Shown here: one piece after another, positions 16,356 through 26,700 of the stretch
Numbering within the stretch: the first letter of the stretch is position 1
Layout of the letters: every line of letters begins with the position of its first letter
From: Deltaproteobacteria bacterium Ga0077539
GTDB lineage: Bacteria > Myxococcota_A > Polyangia > Polyangiales > Ga0077539
Assembly (NCBI GenBank): GCA_001465015.1
Contig: LNEO01000249.1
Location: forward strand, 25,020 to 89,019
Reading direction: 5' to 3'
Length of the DNA: 64,000 bases
The notes under the pieces: generated by a model
What the model was told of the DNA's origin: nothing
Database searches by the model: none
What the model saw: the letters and a program-made list of their open reading frames with translations, nothing else
Made by a program: the position numbers and the translations under genes

Positions 16356-19223
16356 TTACGCAGAGCGTAGCGCGGTTGCGGGCGGCGCGTCGCTCGCGTC
16401 GTCGCTCGGGGAGAGCCTGAGCGCCTCGGACCAACGTCCGACGGGATCGCCGAGCGCTGCCCACGGATGCGGGCTATCTGCCAAGGGGCGAGGCCGCGGC
16501 GATCGCGCTGTGTCCGCGGGAAACACGCGATCCAGGTCGTCGGGGATCGCGTCGGCCTCTCGCAGCGACGCGAGGTAGTCGCTCGCGCGAAGGTGCTCGA
16601 CCTGCAGGCAGAGCGCGCGGTCTGCGTCTTCGAGCGGCGTGAGGATCTCCTCGGAGAACGCCGAAGCGAGGAGCCATCGCGCGAGCCCCTCGAAGTCCCC
16701 GTCGGAGAGCGCTCGAGCGCGCCAGAGCTCTTCGCGGTCGCGGTCGGTCATGCGCGGGAGGATTCGTCGCTCGAACGCGTCGCGCACCATCGGGACGACG
16801 CGTTCGAGGGTCCGCGCGAGGTCCGAGCGCGAGAGTCGAATCTGCGACGCGGCCTCGATCGTCGTCACGGCGGCCAGCGCGGCCTGGCGCGGCTCGAGCT
16901 TGCGTCGCAGCGCCTCGAGGTGCGCCGCGGTGCGCTCGTCGACGAGCTTGCTCGCGCGCTCGGCCGCGTGACCCGCGGAGAACGGACCGAGGACCTGCGA
17001 GCAGAACCGCTGTAGCTCGATTTGTGGTGACAAAATCAAGTATCTCGTTTGTTGCTCGAACGCCGAGAGCTCTTCTCGCTCGAGGCGCGCCATCATCACG
17101 AGGCACACGAGGGACGGCGGCGCCTGGTAGTAGTGCTCGGCGGCGAGTCCGGGGCCCTCGACGCGTCGAGCGAGGGTCGTGTCGTTGACGGGGACCCTGC
17201 CGAGCGGCGCGACGATGACGGCGCGAACCAGGTCGTCGTAGAGCGATCGGAGCGTCGCTCGCAGCGCTCCGGTCGTCGCCGAGAGCACGCCGAGCATCGG
17301 ATGAACGACCGCGCCGAAGAGCAGCGACGCGACGCTCTGACCGATCCCTGCCACGGCGACGTCGCCGAGCAGATAGCTGGCGATCGGCAGCACCGCGCGA
17401 CGTCGATCGGTGCTCGATCGGTCCACGAGCAGAACATCCAACGCCCATGCGAGCGCGCCCGCGACGGGCGCCCAGAGGATCGAGGTCGCGGTGAGCGCGA
17501 GGACCACCGCGGTGTTGAGCAGCGTGAGTACGGGCTGCGCGACGAGGACGATCGCGGTGCCCGCGGCGCCCTTCAGCAAGTAGTTGTAGAAGCGAGAGAA
17601 CCAGCGAGAGATCGACTTTCCGACGAACCCGGTGTCCGGGCGCGCCTCGAACGCGCGCCGCGCTTCGCGTACGCCTCTCCACAGCGATCGGAGCCGCGCG
17701 CGCAGGGTCGGGGTGCGCGCCCTTCGTCCTTCGCCGGCCACGACCTGACCGGTCTCTTGATCGACGGTCCAGCGTGAGACGAACGGGTCCTTCGCGAAGA
17801 GCGCGCGCAGGCCGAGCGGGCCGAGCGCGAGGTTTTCGACGAGCAGCCAGCGAAGACCGTTGTTCCACGCGACGATCGATCGGAGCGCGAGCTTCTCGAG
17901 ACGCCATGCCGGTCGAGCGGTGGTGACGGTGAGCGGTCGATGACGCTCGAGGCTGTACGTCGGCGGCTCGCCTTCGAACATCGGGTCGCGTCGTCGAACG
18001 ACCCAGCGCGACCGGCGCCATATCGATGCTCGCTCGATGAAGGTCCTGGCGGGCGCCTTCTCTTGCTCGAGCTCTTTCGTGAGCGAAGGCGCCATCGTTC
18101 GCTCGAACTCGAGCCCACGGTCGAACAAGAACGCTTCTTGCGCGAGCCCTTCGTCGGCGAGCGCGCGGGACACGCGCGCCGCGAGCTCGCTGCTCTCCAG
18201 CGAGATCTCTTGCGCCGCTGCGCGGTGCGCTTCGCGCTCGAGCCACGCCGACACCATCGATCGGATCGGATGCCTCCGCGCGAGTTGTTCTCGCGCCGCT
18301 GCGATCGCGCCCTCGACGCGCGCGACCGATCGACCCTCTTCGCGAGCGATGATCTCTCGCGCACGGATTCGCTCGATGACCCTGCGTCCTAGCGCAGGAG
18401 AAATAGCTTCGATTCGCTCGTCTTCGAGCACGCTCGCGACGTAGCGGTCCTGCTCGTTTGCGCGCGGCGCCCGAGCGTGAAGAGCGTCCATGATCGGAAG
18501 CAGCCGCTCGAGCACCGCGGGTTCGAACAGGGCGAGGTCCAGAGAAAACCCGTCGGCGCGCAGCCAACGGTGCGTTTGTGCGACACGAACGAAATCCCTC
18601 GTGACGAAGCGTCGGCGCTCTCTCGCCAACGACGCGACGAGCTCGTCTGTCGAGAGCGCGGGCACCATTTCGCGAAGCCCCACGAGCAGCCCGATCACCC
18701 CGCGAATCCCAGCGCGGGCGCGGCGCGCTCCTGCTCGGATGCTGGGCTCTTCGTCGCCGAAGAGGCGCTCGCGGCTCTGTTCGGTCCACTGGTCGATCGA
18801 CCACGCGAGGGCGCGCCGCAGCGAGCGCCGAATGGCAGTGCGCCCGCGCTGAAGCAGCCCGTGAAGCGCCCAACGATGTCTCTGACCGGCCCAGTTGGCG
18901 CTCGCGAGAGAGAAGCTCGCGTCCTCGCGGACCTCCCTGAGCTGCTCTGCGGTGAGCTTTCGTAGCGCTCCATCGGGGCCGCGCGCGACGAGCTCGAGCT
19001 CGTCCGCGGTCGGAGCGCGAAAGAGCGCGCTCAACGGAAGCAGCGAGCGCCCTTCGTCGAACGCCGTCGGCGGCAGCTCGATGTCGAACGAGCGGTAGGT
19101 CCAAAGGTCTCGCTCGATGAGCGACTGCAGCGCGAGCACCGCGTCGCGCCAGCGCGGGTCGATCTCCTGCAATTCGCGCGGAGAAATCACAACGCGTAGA
19201 GGCTCTCGGATCACTGCGAGCAA
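16356..19223 (-). CDS. Large orphan protein with central hydrophobic region
   Basis: A 955-residue protein I cannot place in any family. Residues 1-540 are charged and helix-rich, with many Arg/Glu pairs and no obvious catalytic motif. Residues about 555-680 contain several hydrophobic segments (GTAIVLVAQPVLTLLNTAVVLAL, SILWAPVAGALAWALDVLL, LPIASYLLGDVAVAGIGQSV) that may form three to five membrane helices. The remainder is again helical and charged, and the last 50 residues are Pro/Asp-rich. The likely start is TTG at 19223, or the GTG three codons on. Codon usage is like its neighbours. It is sandwiched between an exported papain-fold-like gene and trmY, all on the minus strand, with gaps of 87 and 9 nt. 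Confidence 0.7.
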   Translation of the reverse strand: MLAVIREPLRVVISPRELQEIDPRWRDAVLALQSLIERDLWTYRSFDIELPPTAFDEGRSLLPLSALFRAPTADELELVARGPDGALRKLTAEQLREVREDASFSLASANWAGQRHRWALHGLLQRGRTAIRRSLRRALAWSIDQWTEQSRERLFGDEEPSIRAGARRARAGIRGVIGLLVGLREMVPALSTDELVASLARERRRFVTRDFVRVAQTHRWLRADGFSLDLALFEPAVLERLLPIMDALHARAPRANEQDRYVASVLEDERIEAISPALGRRVIERIRAREIIAREEGRSVARVEGAIAAAREQLARRHPIRSMVSAWLEREAHRAAAQEISLESSELAARVSRALADEGLAQEAFLFDRGLEFERTMAPSLTKELEQEKAPARTFIERASIWRRSRWVVRRRDPMFEGEPPTYSLERHRPLTVTTARPAWRLEKLALRSIVAWNNGLRWLLVENLALGPLGLRALFAKDPFVSRWTVDQETGQVVAGEGRRARTPTLRARLRSLWRGVREARRAFEARPDTGFVGKSISRWFSRFYNYLLKGAAGTAIVLVAQPVLTLLNTAVVLALTATSILWAPVAGALAWALDVLLVDRSSTDRRRAVLPIASYLLGDVAVAGIGQSVASLLFGAVVHPMLGVLSATTGALRATLRSLYDDLVRAVIVAPLGRVPVNDTTLARRVEGPGLAAEHYYQAPPSLVCLVMMARLEREELSAFEQQTRYLILSPQIELQRFCSQVLGPFSAGHAAERASKLVDERTAAHLEALRRKLEPRQAALAAVTTIEAASQIRLSRSDLARTLERVVPMVRDAFERRILPRMTDRDREELWRARALSDGDFEGLARWLLASAFSEEILTPLEDADRALCLQVEHLRASDYLASLREADAIPDDLDRVFPADTARSPRPRPLADSPHPWAALGDPVGRWSEALRLSPSDDASDAPPATALRSA

Positions 19224-19310
19224 CGTTGCACTCGCGTCGGCGCGTCGCCAGCGCCGTGATCGTCCTGTTGCACGCTGGTGGGAGCGCCGCGACCGGACCG
19301 AGCGCGGCGG

Positions 19311-19940
19311 TCAGTCCCTCATGCGGTCGATTCGGTAGACGCTGGTGAGCGCATAGTCTCGGAACCGGCCGGGCACCTCGCGGCGCTCTCCCGGATAGCT
19401 GACGGTCAGCGCGACCGAGGCCGCACGATCGATCCACGCGATGAAAATGGCGCTGTGCGTCACACCCCCATACGAGTGGTTGATGAAGTGCACCCAGTCG
19501 CCCGGCACGAGCTGCTCGCCGCTCGCGTAGCGGCCTCGACGATCACCGCTGTACACCGTGGTCTGCCGTCCGCCCGCGCGGCGGTAGACAGCGTTGAGCC
19601 AGGTGAAGCACGTCCCGCGGATGACGACGCTGTCATCGATCAACGCTCGCGCGGTCGCGAGCACTCGCCGCGCTCCGCCCGACGCTTGTTGCTCGGCTTG
19701 CAGAAGCAAATCGCGCTCGCTCGGCGGGGCTGGCGGGCGGACCGTCGGGGCGAGGCTCGTCGGTGAGATCCGCCTGGCTGCCATCGGCTCGACGCGCGCC
19801 GTCGAGCGAGGGGCGTCGAGGCTGTTCGATGGACCCTGGCCATAGAAAGACCGCGTAGAACGCGCGTCCATCGCGCCCGCACAGTGCGTGCTAGAGAGCG
19901 CGAAAATCAGCGCGAGGTGTCGATGACGACCGGGAAGCAC
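19311..19940 (-). CDS. Exported protein with papain-fold-like (CHAP or NlpC/P60-like) domain
   Basis: A 209-residue protein with GTG start. The N-terminus (HLALIFALSSTHCAGA) could be a signal peptide or a lipoprotein signal with Cys about position 20; His at -1 is atypical. After a Pro-rich linker, residues about 95-209 look like a small Cys-peptidase/amidase fold: Cys in GTCFTWLNAVYRRAGG, a 'G-D-W-V-H-F' strand typical of the family (VPGDWVHF) and the His of GVTHSAIFIAW. These residues are in the order expected for NlpC/P60 or CHAP enzymes that cut cell-wall peptides. The assignment rests on motif order only. Confidence 0.5.
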   Translation of the reverse strand: MLPGRHRHLALIFALSSTHCAGAMDARSTRSFYGQGPSNSLDAPRSTARVEPMAARRISPTSLAPTVRPPAPPSERDLLLQAEQQASGGARRVLATARALIDDSVVIRGTCFTWLNAVYRRAGGRQTTVYSGDRRGRYASGEQLVPGDWVHFINHSYGGVTHSAIFIAWIDRAASVALTVSYPGERREVPGRFRDYALTSVYRIDRMRD

Positions 19941-19981
19941 GATGATCTCTACGCTCGCGTGGGGCGCGATCTACCTTCACG

Positions 19982-20908
19982 GTGTGTCCGCCGCGGACGG
20001 AGCGCCGACGCCTGGAGGAGGCGTTCGAGCGACGAATCGCGCGGGGCTCGGGTACGCTCTCCGCGAAAATCCTGATGACCACCATGGCGCGCGCGATTGG
20101 ACGGCTGCTCATCCCAGAGGCAGAGAAGAGCCGCCTCGAGGGTGGGGACTTCGTCGACGCAGGACACGGTTTCGACGTGTTCGGCGCGAGCCCTGGGTGG
20201 ATCGCCGGCGCCGAGCGCGTCCTCGCTCCGCTCTACAAACACTATTTTCGCGTCGAGAGCGTCGGCGTCGAGAACATTCCTCGCGAGGGCTCGGCGCTGC
20301 TCGTCGCCAACCACGGCGGAACGCTTCCGCTCGACGGCATGATGATCGTGCTGGACGTCCTCGCGAAGACCGATCCGCCAAGGTTGCCTCGGGCGGTGCT
20401 CGATCACTTCGTGCCCTCCATGCCGGTGATCGGCCCGATCTTCTCGCGGCTCGGCGCGGTGACGGGCACACGCAACAACGTCAAGCGGCTGATCGAGCAG
20501 GGGGCGGTGATCATCGTGTTTCCAGAGGGCGTCGAGGGCATCGGAAAGCCCTTCTCCAAGCGCTATCAACTGCAGACCTGGCGCGTCGGGCACGTCGAGC
20601 TGGCGCTGCGCTATCGAACGCCGGTCGTTCCTGTCGCTGTCGTCGGGGCCGAAGAGCAATGGCCACAAATCGCGCGGCTTCCTGTGCGTGCGTTTGGCAT
20701 CCCGTACCTGCCAATCACCGCCACGCCGCTTCCGTTGCCGGTGAAGTACCACCTTCGCTACGGAGCGCCCATCGCGCTGCACGAGCAGTACAGCCCCGCG
20801 AGCGCTGATGATCCTGCGGTGCTTCAGCGCGCCGCGCAGCAGGTGAAGGAGGCCGTCGCGTCGCTCCTCGTCGAGTCGCTCTCTCAGCGCGAGGGAGTGT
20901 TTCGATGA
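19982..20908 (+). CDS. LPLAT/PlsC-type acyltransferase
   Basis: A 308-residue protein of the lysophospholipid/glycerol acyltransferase superfamily. Block I is NHGGTLPLDG (His and Asp of NH-x4-D type, here with a 5-residue gap) and block III is VFPEGVEGIGKPF. A hydrophobic stretch before block I (SALLVANH) and VVPVAVVGAEEQWP after block III are standard. It likely transfers an acyl group to a lysolipid or related alcohol at the inner membrane. GTG at 19982 is the assumed start. The stop overlaps the start of the next gene (ATGA), indicating coupling with an SDR-like protein. Confidence 0.8.
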   Translation: MCPPRTERRRLEEAFERRIARGSGTLSAKILMTTMARAIGRLLIPEAEKSRLEGGDFVDAGHGFDVFGASPGWIAGAERVLAPLYKHYFRVESVGVENIPREGSALLVANHGGTLPLDGMMIVLDVLAKTDPPRLPRAVLDHFVPSMPVIGPIFSRLGAVTGTRNNVKRLIEQGAVIIVFPEGVEGIGKPFSKRYQLQTWRVGHVELALRYRTPVVPVAVVGAEEQWPQIARLPVRAFGIPYLPITATPLPLPVKYHLRYGAPIALHEQYSPASADDPAVLQRAAQQVKEAVASLLVESLSQREGVFR

Positions 20909-21888
20909 GCTCGATCGACGAGGCGCCCCTTCGCGTGCTCGTGACCGGCGCCAGCACGCCGCTCGGCCGCTCGCTTTTGTCGCGACTGCTTCGATTGCCT
21001 CGCGTCGAAGCCGTGCTCTGCGCCACGGCCCCTGGCGAAGACTTCGTCAGCGCGTTTCGCAGCGACCCGCGGGTGAGCGTGACCCGCTGCGATCTTCGTC
21101 GCGAGCGAGACCTTCGCTCGATGCTCTTCGGTCCGGCTCGCGCACAACAAATCAACGCGATCGTCGACGGCGCGAGGCACCGCTCGATCGACGCCGAGGG
21201 GCCTCGCGTGCGCGCGCTCAACGTGGAGGCCACCCGCGAGCTCTTGCACCTGTGCGAGCGCCACGAGACGATTCGACACTACTTGCTCGTGAGCTCCTCC
21301 GCGGTGTACCGCGCCGACGGCTCGAGCGCGGACGTCGTCGACGAAGAGCACCCGCTCGATTTTCGCCCGAACGCGCCGCAGTGGCGACGCGATCGCGTCG
21401 AGGTCGATGTCAGCGCGTGCGTCCGCATGGGGATGACCCCGCTGCGAATCACGGTGCTTCGCCTGGCCGAGCTCTTCGCAGAGGACGCGGGCAGTCAGCT
21501 CTGGGACTACCTTCGCACGCGGGTGTGCCTTCGCCCGCTCGGCTTCGACCCGATGCTCGAGCTCTTGACGGTCGAGGACGGGGCGAGGGCGATCGCGCTC
21601 GCGCTCGCGTCGAGCGCGCAAGGGATCTTCAACGTGGGCGGGCGCGACGTGCTTCCCTTGTCGAGGCTCATCGAGCGGGCAGGCCGCGACGAGATCGCCC
21701 TGCCGGGACCGATGCTCGCGCCGTTGTACGCGCTGCGGCGACGCGTCACGCGCCTCTCGTTTCGCTACGACGTCAACCGAGAGCGGCTGCACAACAACTG
21801 CGTGCTCGACGGGCGTCGGGCGCTGCGAGAGCTCGGCTACGAGCCGCTCGAACGCGTCGATTTCGGCGCGGTCGCGCTGCCGATTTGA
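20905..21888 (+). CDS. Extended short-chain dehydrogenase/NAD-dependent epimerase-like protein lacking YxxxK
   Basis: A 327-residue Rossmann protein: N-terminal VLVTGASTPLGRSL (TGxxxxxG), DLRRERDL acidic segment and LLVSSSAVY strand with the Ser of the extended SDR triad region. The position where Y-x-x-x-K is expected reads QWRRDRVEV, so the catalytic Tyr and Lys appear to be missing. It may bind NAD(P) without being an oxidoreductase. The C-terminal substrate domain contains GIFNVGGRDVLPL. The start overlaps the acyltransferase stop by 4 nt, so the two proteins are probably made together. Confidence 0.78.
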   Translation: MSSIDEAPLRVLVTGASTPLGRSLLSRLLRLPRVEAVLCATAPGEDFVSAFRSDPRVSVTRCDLRRERDLRSMLFGPARAQQINAIVDGARHRSIDAEGPRVRALNVEATRELLHLCERHETIRHYLLVSSSAVYRADGSSADVVDEEHPLDFRPNAPQWRRDRVEVDVSACVRMGMTPLRITVLRLAELFAEDAGSQLWDYLRTRVCLRPLGFDPMLELLTVEDGARAIALALASSAQGIFNVGGRDVLPLSRLIERAGRDEIALPGPMLAPLYALRRRVTRLSFRYDVNRERLHNNCVLDGRRALRELGYEPLERVDFGAVALPI

Positions 21889-21943
21889 GCAGGCTCGTCG
21901 CTTCGAGATCGATGGTCGGCGCGGTATAGGTTGACCCTCTACG

Positions 21944-23527
21944 ATGAAGACTCCCCGCCGCGTCGCGCTCACGAGCGCGCTCCTCGCCCTTGCCTGCTGC
22001 ACCTCGCCTCCGAGCGTCGCCTCGGACAGCGGAGCGGACGTCGTCGTGGATCGCACGGAGCCCGAAGACGTTCGAGACGAGCCAGCGCTCGATGCGACGG
22101 CGGATGTCGGGCCCCCGGCCCGCTACGCGATGCCAGCTTGCGCGCAGAGCGCGGGTCCCTTCGCGCCGCTCTCGACGCGCTGTCAACACCTGGTCGATCA
22201 ACAGGGGCGGGTCGTCGTGCTGCGCGGCATCAACGCACGAGTCGAAGGGGTCTTCGACGTGACCTTCTCCGATGGGCGCACGGCGTTGCAGCCCATCCCC
22301 GCGTTCGAGGCGTCGGACGCGACGCGGATGCGGCAGCTCGGGTTCAACTTCTTGCGGCTGCCCATCAACTGGAGCGGAATCGAGCCGACCAACACGACGC
22401 CTCCAACGTACGACAGCGCGTATCTGTCCAGAGTCGAGGCGGCGGTCGCGCTCGCGCGCGCCGCAGGGCTGCTGGTGCTCATCGATTTTCACCAAGATGC
22501 CTACAGCAAGGAGATCGGCGAGGACGGCGCGCCGCTTTGGGCGATCAGACCGGCGCCCGAGATGCTTCTACAAGGGCCCCTCACGGCGGCGGAGCTCGCG
22601 CGGCGCCGCACCGCAGGACAGACGATTCGCGCTTTCGAGACCTTCTTCGGACCGTCCGCGGACGGCGCTCAGCTCCGCGCCCGCTTTGCGCAGATGGCCG
22701 CGGAGGTCGCGCGGCGGTTTCGAGACGACTCCAGCGTGATCGGCTACGAGCTCTTCAACGAGCCGATCGCGGACGACGCGCAGTGCCTCGCGCTGCACGC
22801 CGAGGTCGGCGCGGCCATTCGCTCCGTCGATCCTCGGAAGCTGCTGGTCTTCGAACCGCCGGCGATTCGTAACTTTCTCGATCGGGCGTCGCTGGCGACG
22901 GCGCCGTTTCCGCTCGCGGGCGGCGTATACGCGCCGCACATCTACACGCTGGTGTTCTCGGGGACCGACGCGCAGCGGCAGAGCTTCACGGTGGACACGC
23001 TGCGCGGGTCCCACGCCAATGCGGCGCGCGAGGCGCGCTCGTGGGGCACTCCGATGATCGTGACCGAGTGGGGCTACGACCCGAACGGCGTTCGCATGGA
23101 GGACTACGTCGCCGCGCAGTCGGACCTGCACGACGAGTACGGCGCGAGCGCGGCGCTCTGGCTGTGGAAGGAGCGCTCTCAGGGCGCATGGGGCCTGTTC
23201 GACTACGACGAAGCCAATCGTCGATGGACCGAGCGGCCGACGTACCGAAGGGCGCTCGCGCGGGTGTACCCCGAGGCCATCGCGGGTTGGCCGCGGACGT
23301 GGCGCTTCGATCGTCGAGCGCGTCGATTCGAGCTCGAGTACGAGGGCAGCGCCGCGGTTACGGCGCCCAGCGTGCTGTTCGTCCCGGCCGCAGAAGACTT
23401 CGTCGCGACGTTCGCCGTGACGTGCGACGGGTCGGCCGTGATGGTCACGCGCAACAACGAGACTGGCCGCGTTCAGGTCCCGTGCAACGGACCGGGCATG
23501 CACCGGATCGAGCTGGTCGCGCGCTGA
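21944..23527 (+). CDS. Glycoside hydrolase family 5, endoglycoceramidase-like lipoprotein
   Basis: A 527-residue lipoprotein (ALLALACC lipobox) with an Asp/Glu linker at residues 27-57. The GH5 TIM barrel covers about residues 80-430: VVVLRGINARV, NFLRLPINW, LIDFHQDAYSKE, the acid/base Glu273 in GYELFNEPI and the nucleophile Glu375 in IVTEWGY. The FHQD-Y pattern and the C-terminal beta-domain (ending at VAR) are characteristic of endoglycoceramidases, which release oligosaccharides from glycosphingolipids. The exact substrate is not proven. It lies 55 nt after the SDR gene; co-transcription is uncertain. Confidence 0.85.
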   Translation: MKTPRRVALTSALLALACCTSPPSVASDSGADVVVDRTEPEDVRDEPALDATADVGPPARYAMPACAQSAGPFAPLSTRCQHLVDQQGRVVVLRGINARVEGVFDVTFSDGRTALQPIPAFEASDATRMRQLGFNFLRLPINWSGIEPTNTTPPTYDSAYLSRVEAAVALARAAGLLVLIDFHQDAYSKEIGEDGAPLWAIRPAPEMLLQGPLTAAELARRRTAGQTIRAFETFFGPSADGAQLRARFAQMAAEVARRFRDDSSVIGYELFNEPIADDAQCLALHAEVGAAIRSVDPRKLLVFEPPAIRNFLDRASLATAPFPLAGGVYAPHIYTLVFSGTDAQRQSFTVDTLRGSHANAAREARSWGTPMIVTEWGYDPNGVRMEDYVAAQSDLHDEYGASAALWLWKERSQGAWGLFDYDEANRRWTERPTYRRALARVYPEAIAGWPRTWRFDRRARRFELEYEGSAAVTAPSVLFVPAAEDFVATFAVTCDGSAVMVTRNNETGRVQVPCNGPGMHRIELVAR

Positions 23528-23721
23528 GGAGCCGCTTCGGGCACCCGTGGGCGAAGCGCGAATTGCGCTTCGCAGACCGACGGGCGTCCGCGAGATCGCT
23601 GAGGCGATCGGTCGCGATTCGACGCGGAGAATGAAGGTAGAGTCGCGCCGCGGCACCCATCGGTGGCGCGCGAATCTCGCGTGTCAACACCACTATTCAA
23701 CTGCAGAAGGACTCGCAAGGC

Positions 23722-26700
23722 ATGAGAGCGTTCGCGCGCTGGACCTCTGCCCTGGCGCTCTCGGTCGCAACGTTGGCGACCACGAGCGCTTCGGCTCACC
23801 CGATCACCGTCGATGGATCTTCCTCCGAGTGGCTCGCCCGTGAAGCGGCGCAGAGCAACCAGGGGCTCATCGCCCGCGGGGCGTCAGGCTTCGGAAGCTA
23901 CGTGTGGCGCGACTCGGCCGCGGACACTCGCACCGACCTGTCGTCGCCCGAGACGATCGCGGACCTGACGTACGTGCGGGTCACGAGCAGCAGCGCGGGG
24001 CTCTCGTTTCACCTCACGCTCAACGCGGCAAACGCGAACACCGTGAGCAATCCGGTGCAGATCCAGGTCGCGATCGACACCGATCGAGTGTCGGGCAGCG
24101 GGCAAAACTTCCTGGCAGGCTTCGCGGACACGCAGGTGCCAGACAGCGCCCGGTGGGAGCGCCTCGTGCAAACGCAGTTCACCAGCGGCGCGACAGCCCG
24201 CGTGTGGAACGACGCGTTCACCGTAGTCAACCCGAGCGTGACGGTCGGTGTGCAGTCGACCGCGACCGCGACGGGCGTGGAGATGACCGTTCCCTGGGCT
24301 TCGCTCGGGCTCTCGGGGCCTCCATCGACGCCGCTTCGCTTCACGTTCGCGACCTTTCGCGAGCTGCCCGGCGGCAACACCGTGAACCTCGGCGACGGGT
24401 CCGTTCCCAACGCGCTCGACGTCGTGTCGGACTACGGAACGCCTCGGACGAGCGTCGGCGCGGCGCTCAACACGTTCACCGAGTTCTCTTCAGCCGGCGA
24501 TCAGCGCGTCGACTACAACGTCGATCTCTACTTCAATCAGAGCACGGGCGACGTGTATGCGCCGTTGCTGATCACCCGGTACATCTCCAACGCCTCCAAC
24601 GATGCTGCGGGCGGAGGCGAGTGGATCGCCGTTCGCAACGTGACGCCCGCGTCGCTCCCGCTGACGGGCTTTCGGTTGGGCGACGAAGAGACCCCTGACG
24701 GCGCTGGCGAGGGGATCGGAGCCCTCCCTGCGGTCTCGCTCGCCGCGGGAGCGACGTTCATCGCTGCGGAGAGCGGCGCAAACTACCTCGCGCGCTTCGG
24801 TGAGCGCCCGGACGCAGAGTGGAACGCGACCGACCCGATGGTCCCCGACCTCGTCGCGTACACAACGTGGACGAGCTCTTCGCTCTCGTCGCTCGCGCTC
24901 GCGAACGGCGGCGACGAGCTCCTCGTGATCGATCGATCGCACACGATCGTCGACGTCGGCGTGTACGGCAGCGCTGGGTACGCGGGCGTCGTTCCGATGA
25001 CTGCTCCAGCGGCGAACGCCGTCGCGCTTCGCAACACGACCACGTTCGCGGACACCGACGACTGCTCGGTGGATTTCACGACGACCACCTCGCTCTGCGC
25101 CGACGATGCAGCCTGCGGTCTCTGCGGGACGTGTTCGCTCAACACCTGTACGGCGCGCGCTGCGGGCACAACATGCAGAGTGAGCGCAGGAACCTGCGAC
25201 GTCGCAGAGACGTGTGACGGAACCTCCATCGCATGTCCCGCGGACGGCTTCGCTCTGTCCACCACATCGTGCCGCGCCAGCGCAGGCTCATGCGACGTCG
25301 CCGAAACGTGCACTGGATCGAGCGCGGCGTGTCCCGCGGACTCGTTTATCACGGGTGGAACTGTCTGCCGCGCCGCAACGGGAGCGTGCGACGCCGCCGA
25401 AACGTGCACTGGATCGAGCGCAACTTGTCCCACGGATCAGGTCGCGCCGATGATCACCGTTTGCCGCGCGAGCGCGGGCGCGTGCGACACCGCCGAGACG
25501 TGCGACGGAATCACCACCGCGTGCCCAGCAGACGCCAAGGCCATGTCGGCCACCGTTTGCCGCTCGAGCGGTGGCGCATGCGATGTCGCCGAAACGTGCG
25601 ACGGAACATCGGACACATGCCCCGCGGACACGCTGCGCCCGAGCACGACGGTGTGCCGAGCCAGCACCGGAGTCTGCGACGCCACAGAGACGTGCGACGG
25701 ATCGACCGCCGCGTGCCCCGCCGATCGCGTCGCTCCGAGCACCACTGTGTGTAGGTCGAGCGCTGGCGTATGCGACGTCGCCGAAACGTGCGACGGCAGC
25801 ACCGCGATGTGTCCTGCCGATCGCGTCGCTCCGACAACGACGGTGTGCCGAGCCGGCGCCGGCGTATGCGACGTCGCCGAAACGTGCGACGGAACATCGA
25901 GCGCGTGCCCTGCCGATCGCGTCGCTCCGAACACCACTGTGTGTCGGTCGAGCGCGGGTCCGTGCGACGTCAGCGAGAGCTGCGACGGAGTCGCCACGGC
26001 GTGCCCTGCCAACTCGTTCGCGACCGTTGGAACGTCCTGCGCCGACAGCGATCGATGCAACGGCGACGAGCTGTGCAACGGCTCGGGGACGTGCGTCGCA
26101 GGCAGCCCTGTGCTGTGCCCACCCGCGCCGAGCGCGTGCACGCTCAACACGTGCAACAGCAGCAGCGGCGCGTGCGTCGTGTCCAACGCGATGATGGGCG
26201 CGTCGTGCAGCGACGGCGTGTTCTGCAACGGCGAAGAGACCTGCAACGGCTCGGGGACGTGCCTCTCGGGAACAACGCCCTCCGACGCCGGCTCAGTTTG
26301 CGACGACGGCGGCAGCGACGCCGGAGACGCATCGGACGCAGAGACCGACAGCGGCGTGGACACCGGCGCCTCGGACGCCGCTGCGGACGCGAGCACTCCA
26401 GACGCGGACGACGCTGCGGACGGAGCGGACGCGACCGACGACGCCATGGTGTCCGACGCGAGCGCGGATGGTGCGTCGACCGAGGATGCGATGTCCGACG
26501 GGTCGATCCCGACGGACACGAGCGTCGAGGACACGAACGCGACCGACACCGGCGTCGCGCCGATCGACGTCGCGGTGGACGGACGCGACGCGCGCGCGCC
26601 CGATGGAGCGAGCGATGTCGTGATCGACGGTCCAGGCGCCGAGCGCGATCCGCCTTCGGGCGGAGGATGCTCGTGCCGCACGACGCCGGCTCCCGGCTCG

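Noticed and set aside
16474..19437. A 987-residue open frame on the minus strand, overlapping the 955-residue gene in another frame
   Set aside because: Its sequence is Arg/Ala-rich and repetitive in the manner of GC-rich shadow frames; the 955-residue frame has normal amino-acid composition, hydrophobic segments and a sensible start.
25168..26031. CRISPR-like array
   Set aside because: The units are 96 nt, in frame, coding for Cys-rich repeats, with no identical repeats separated by unique spacers.
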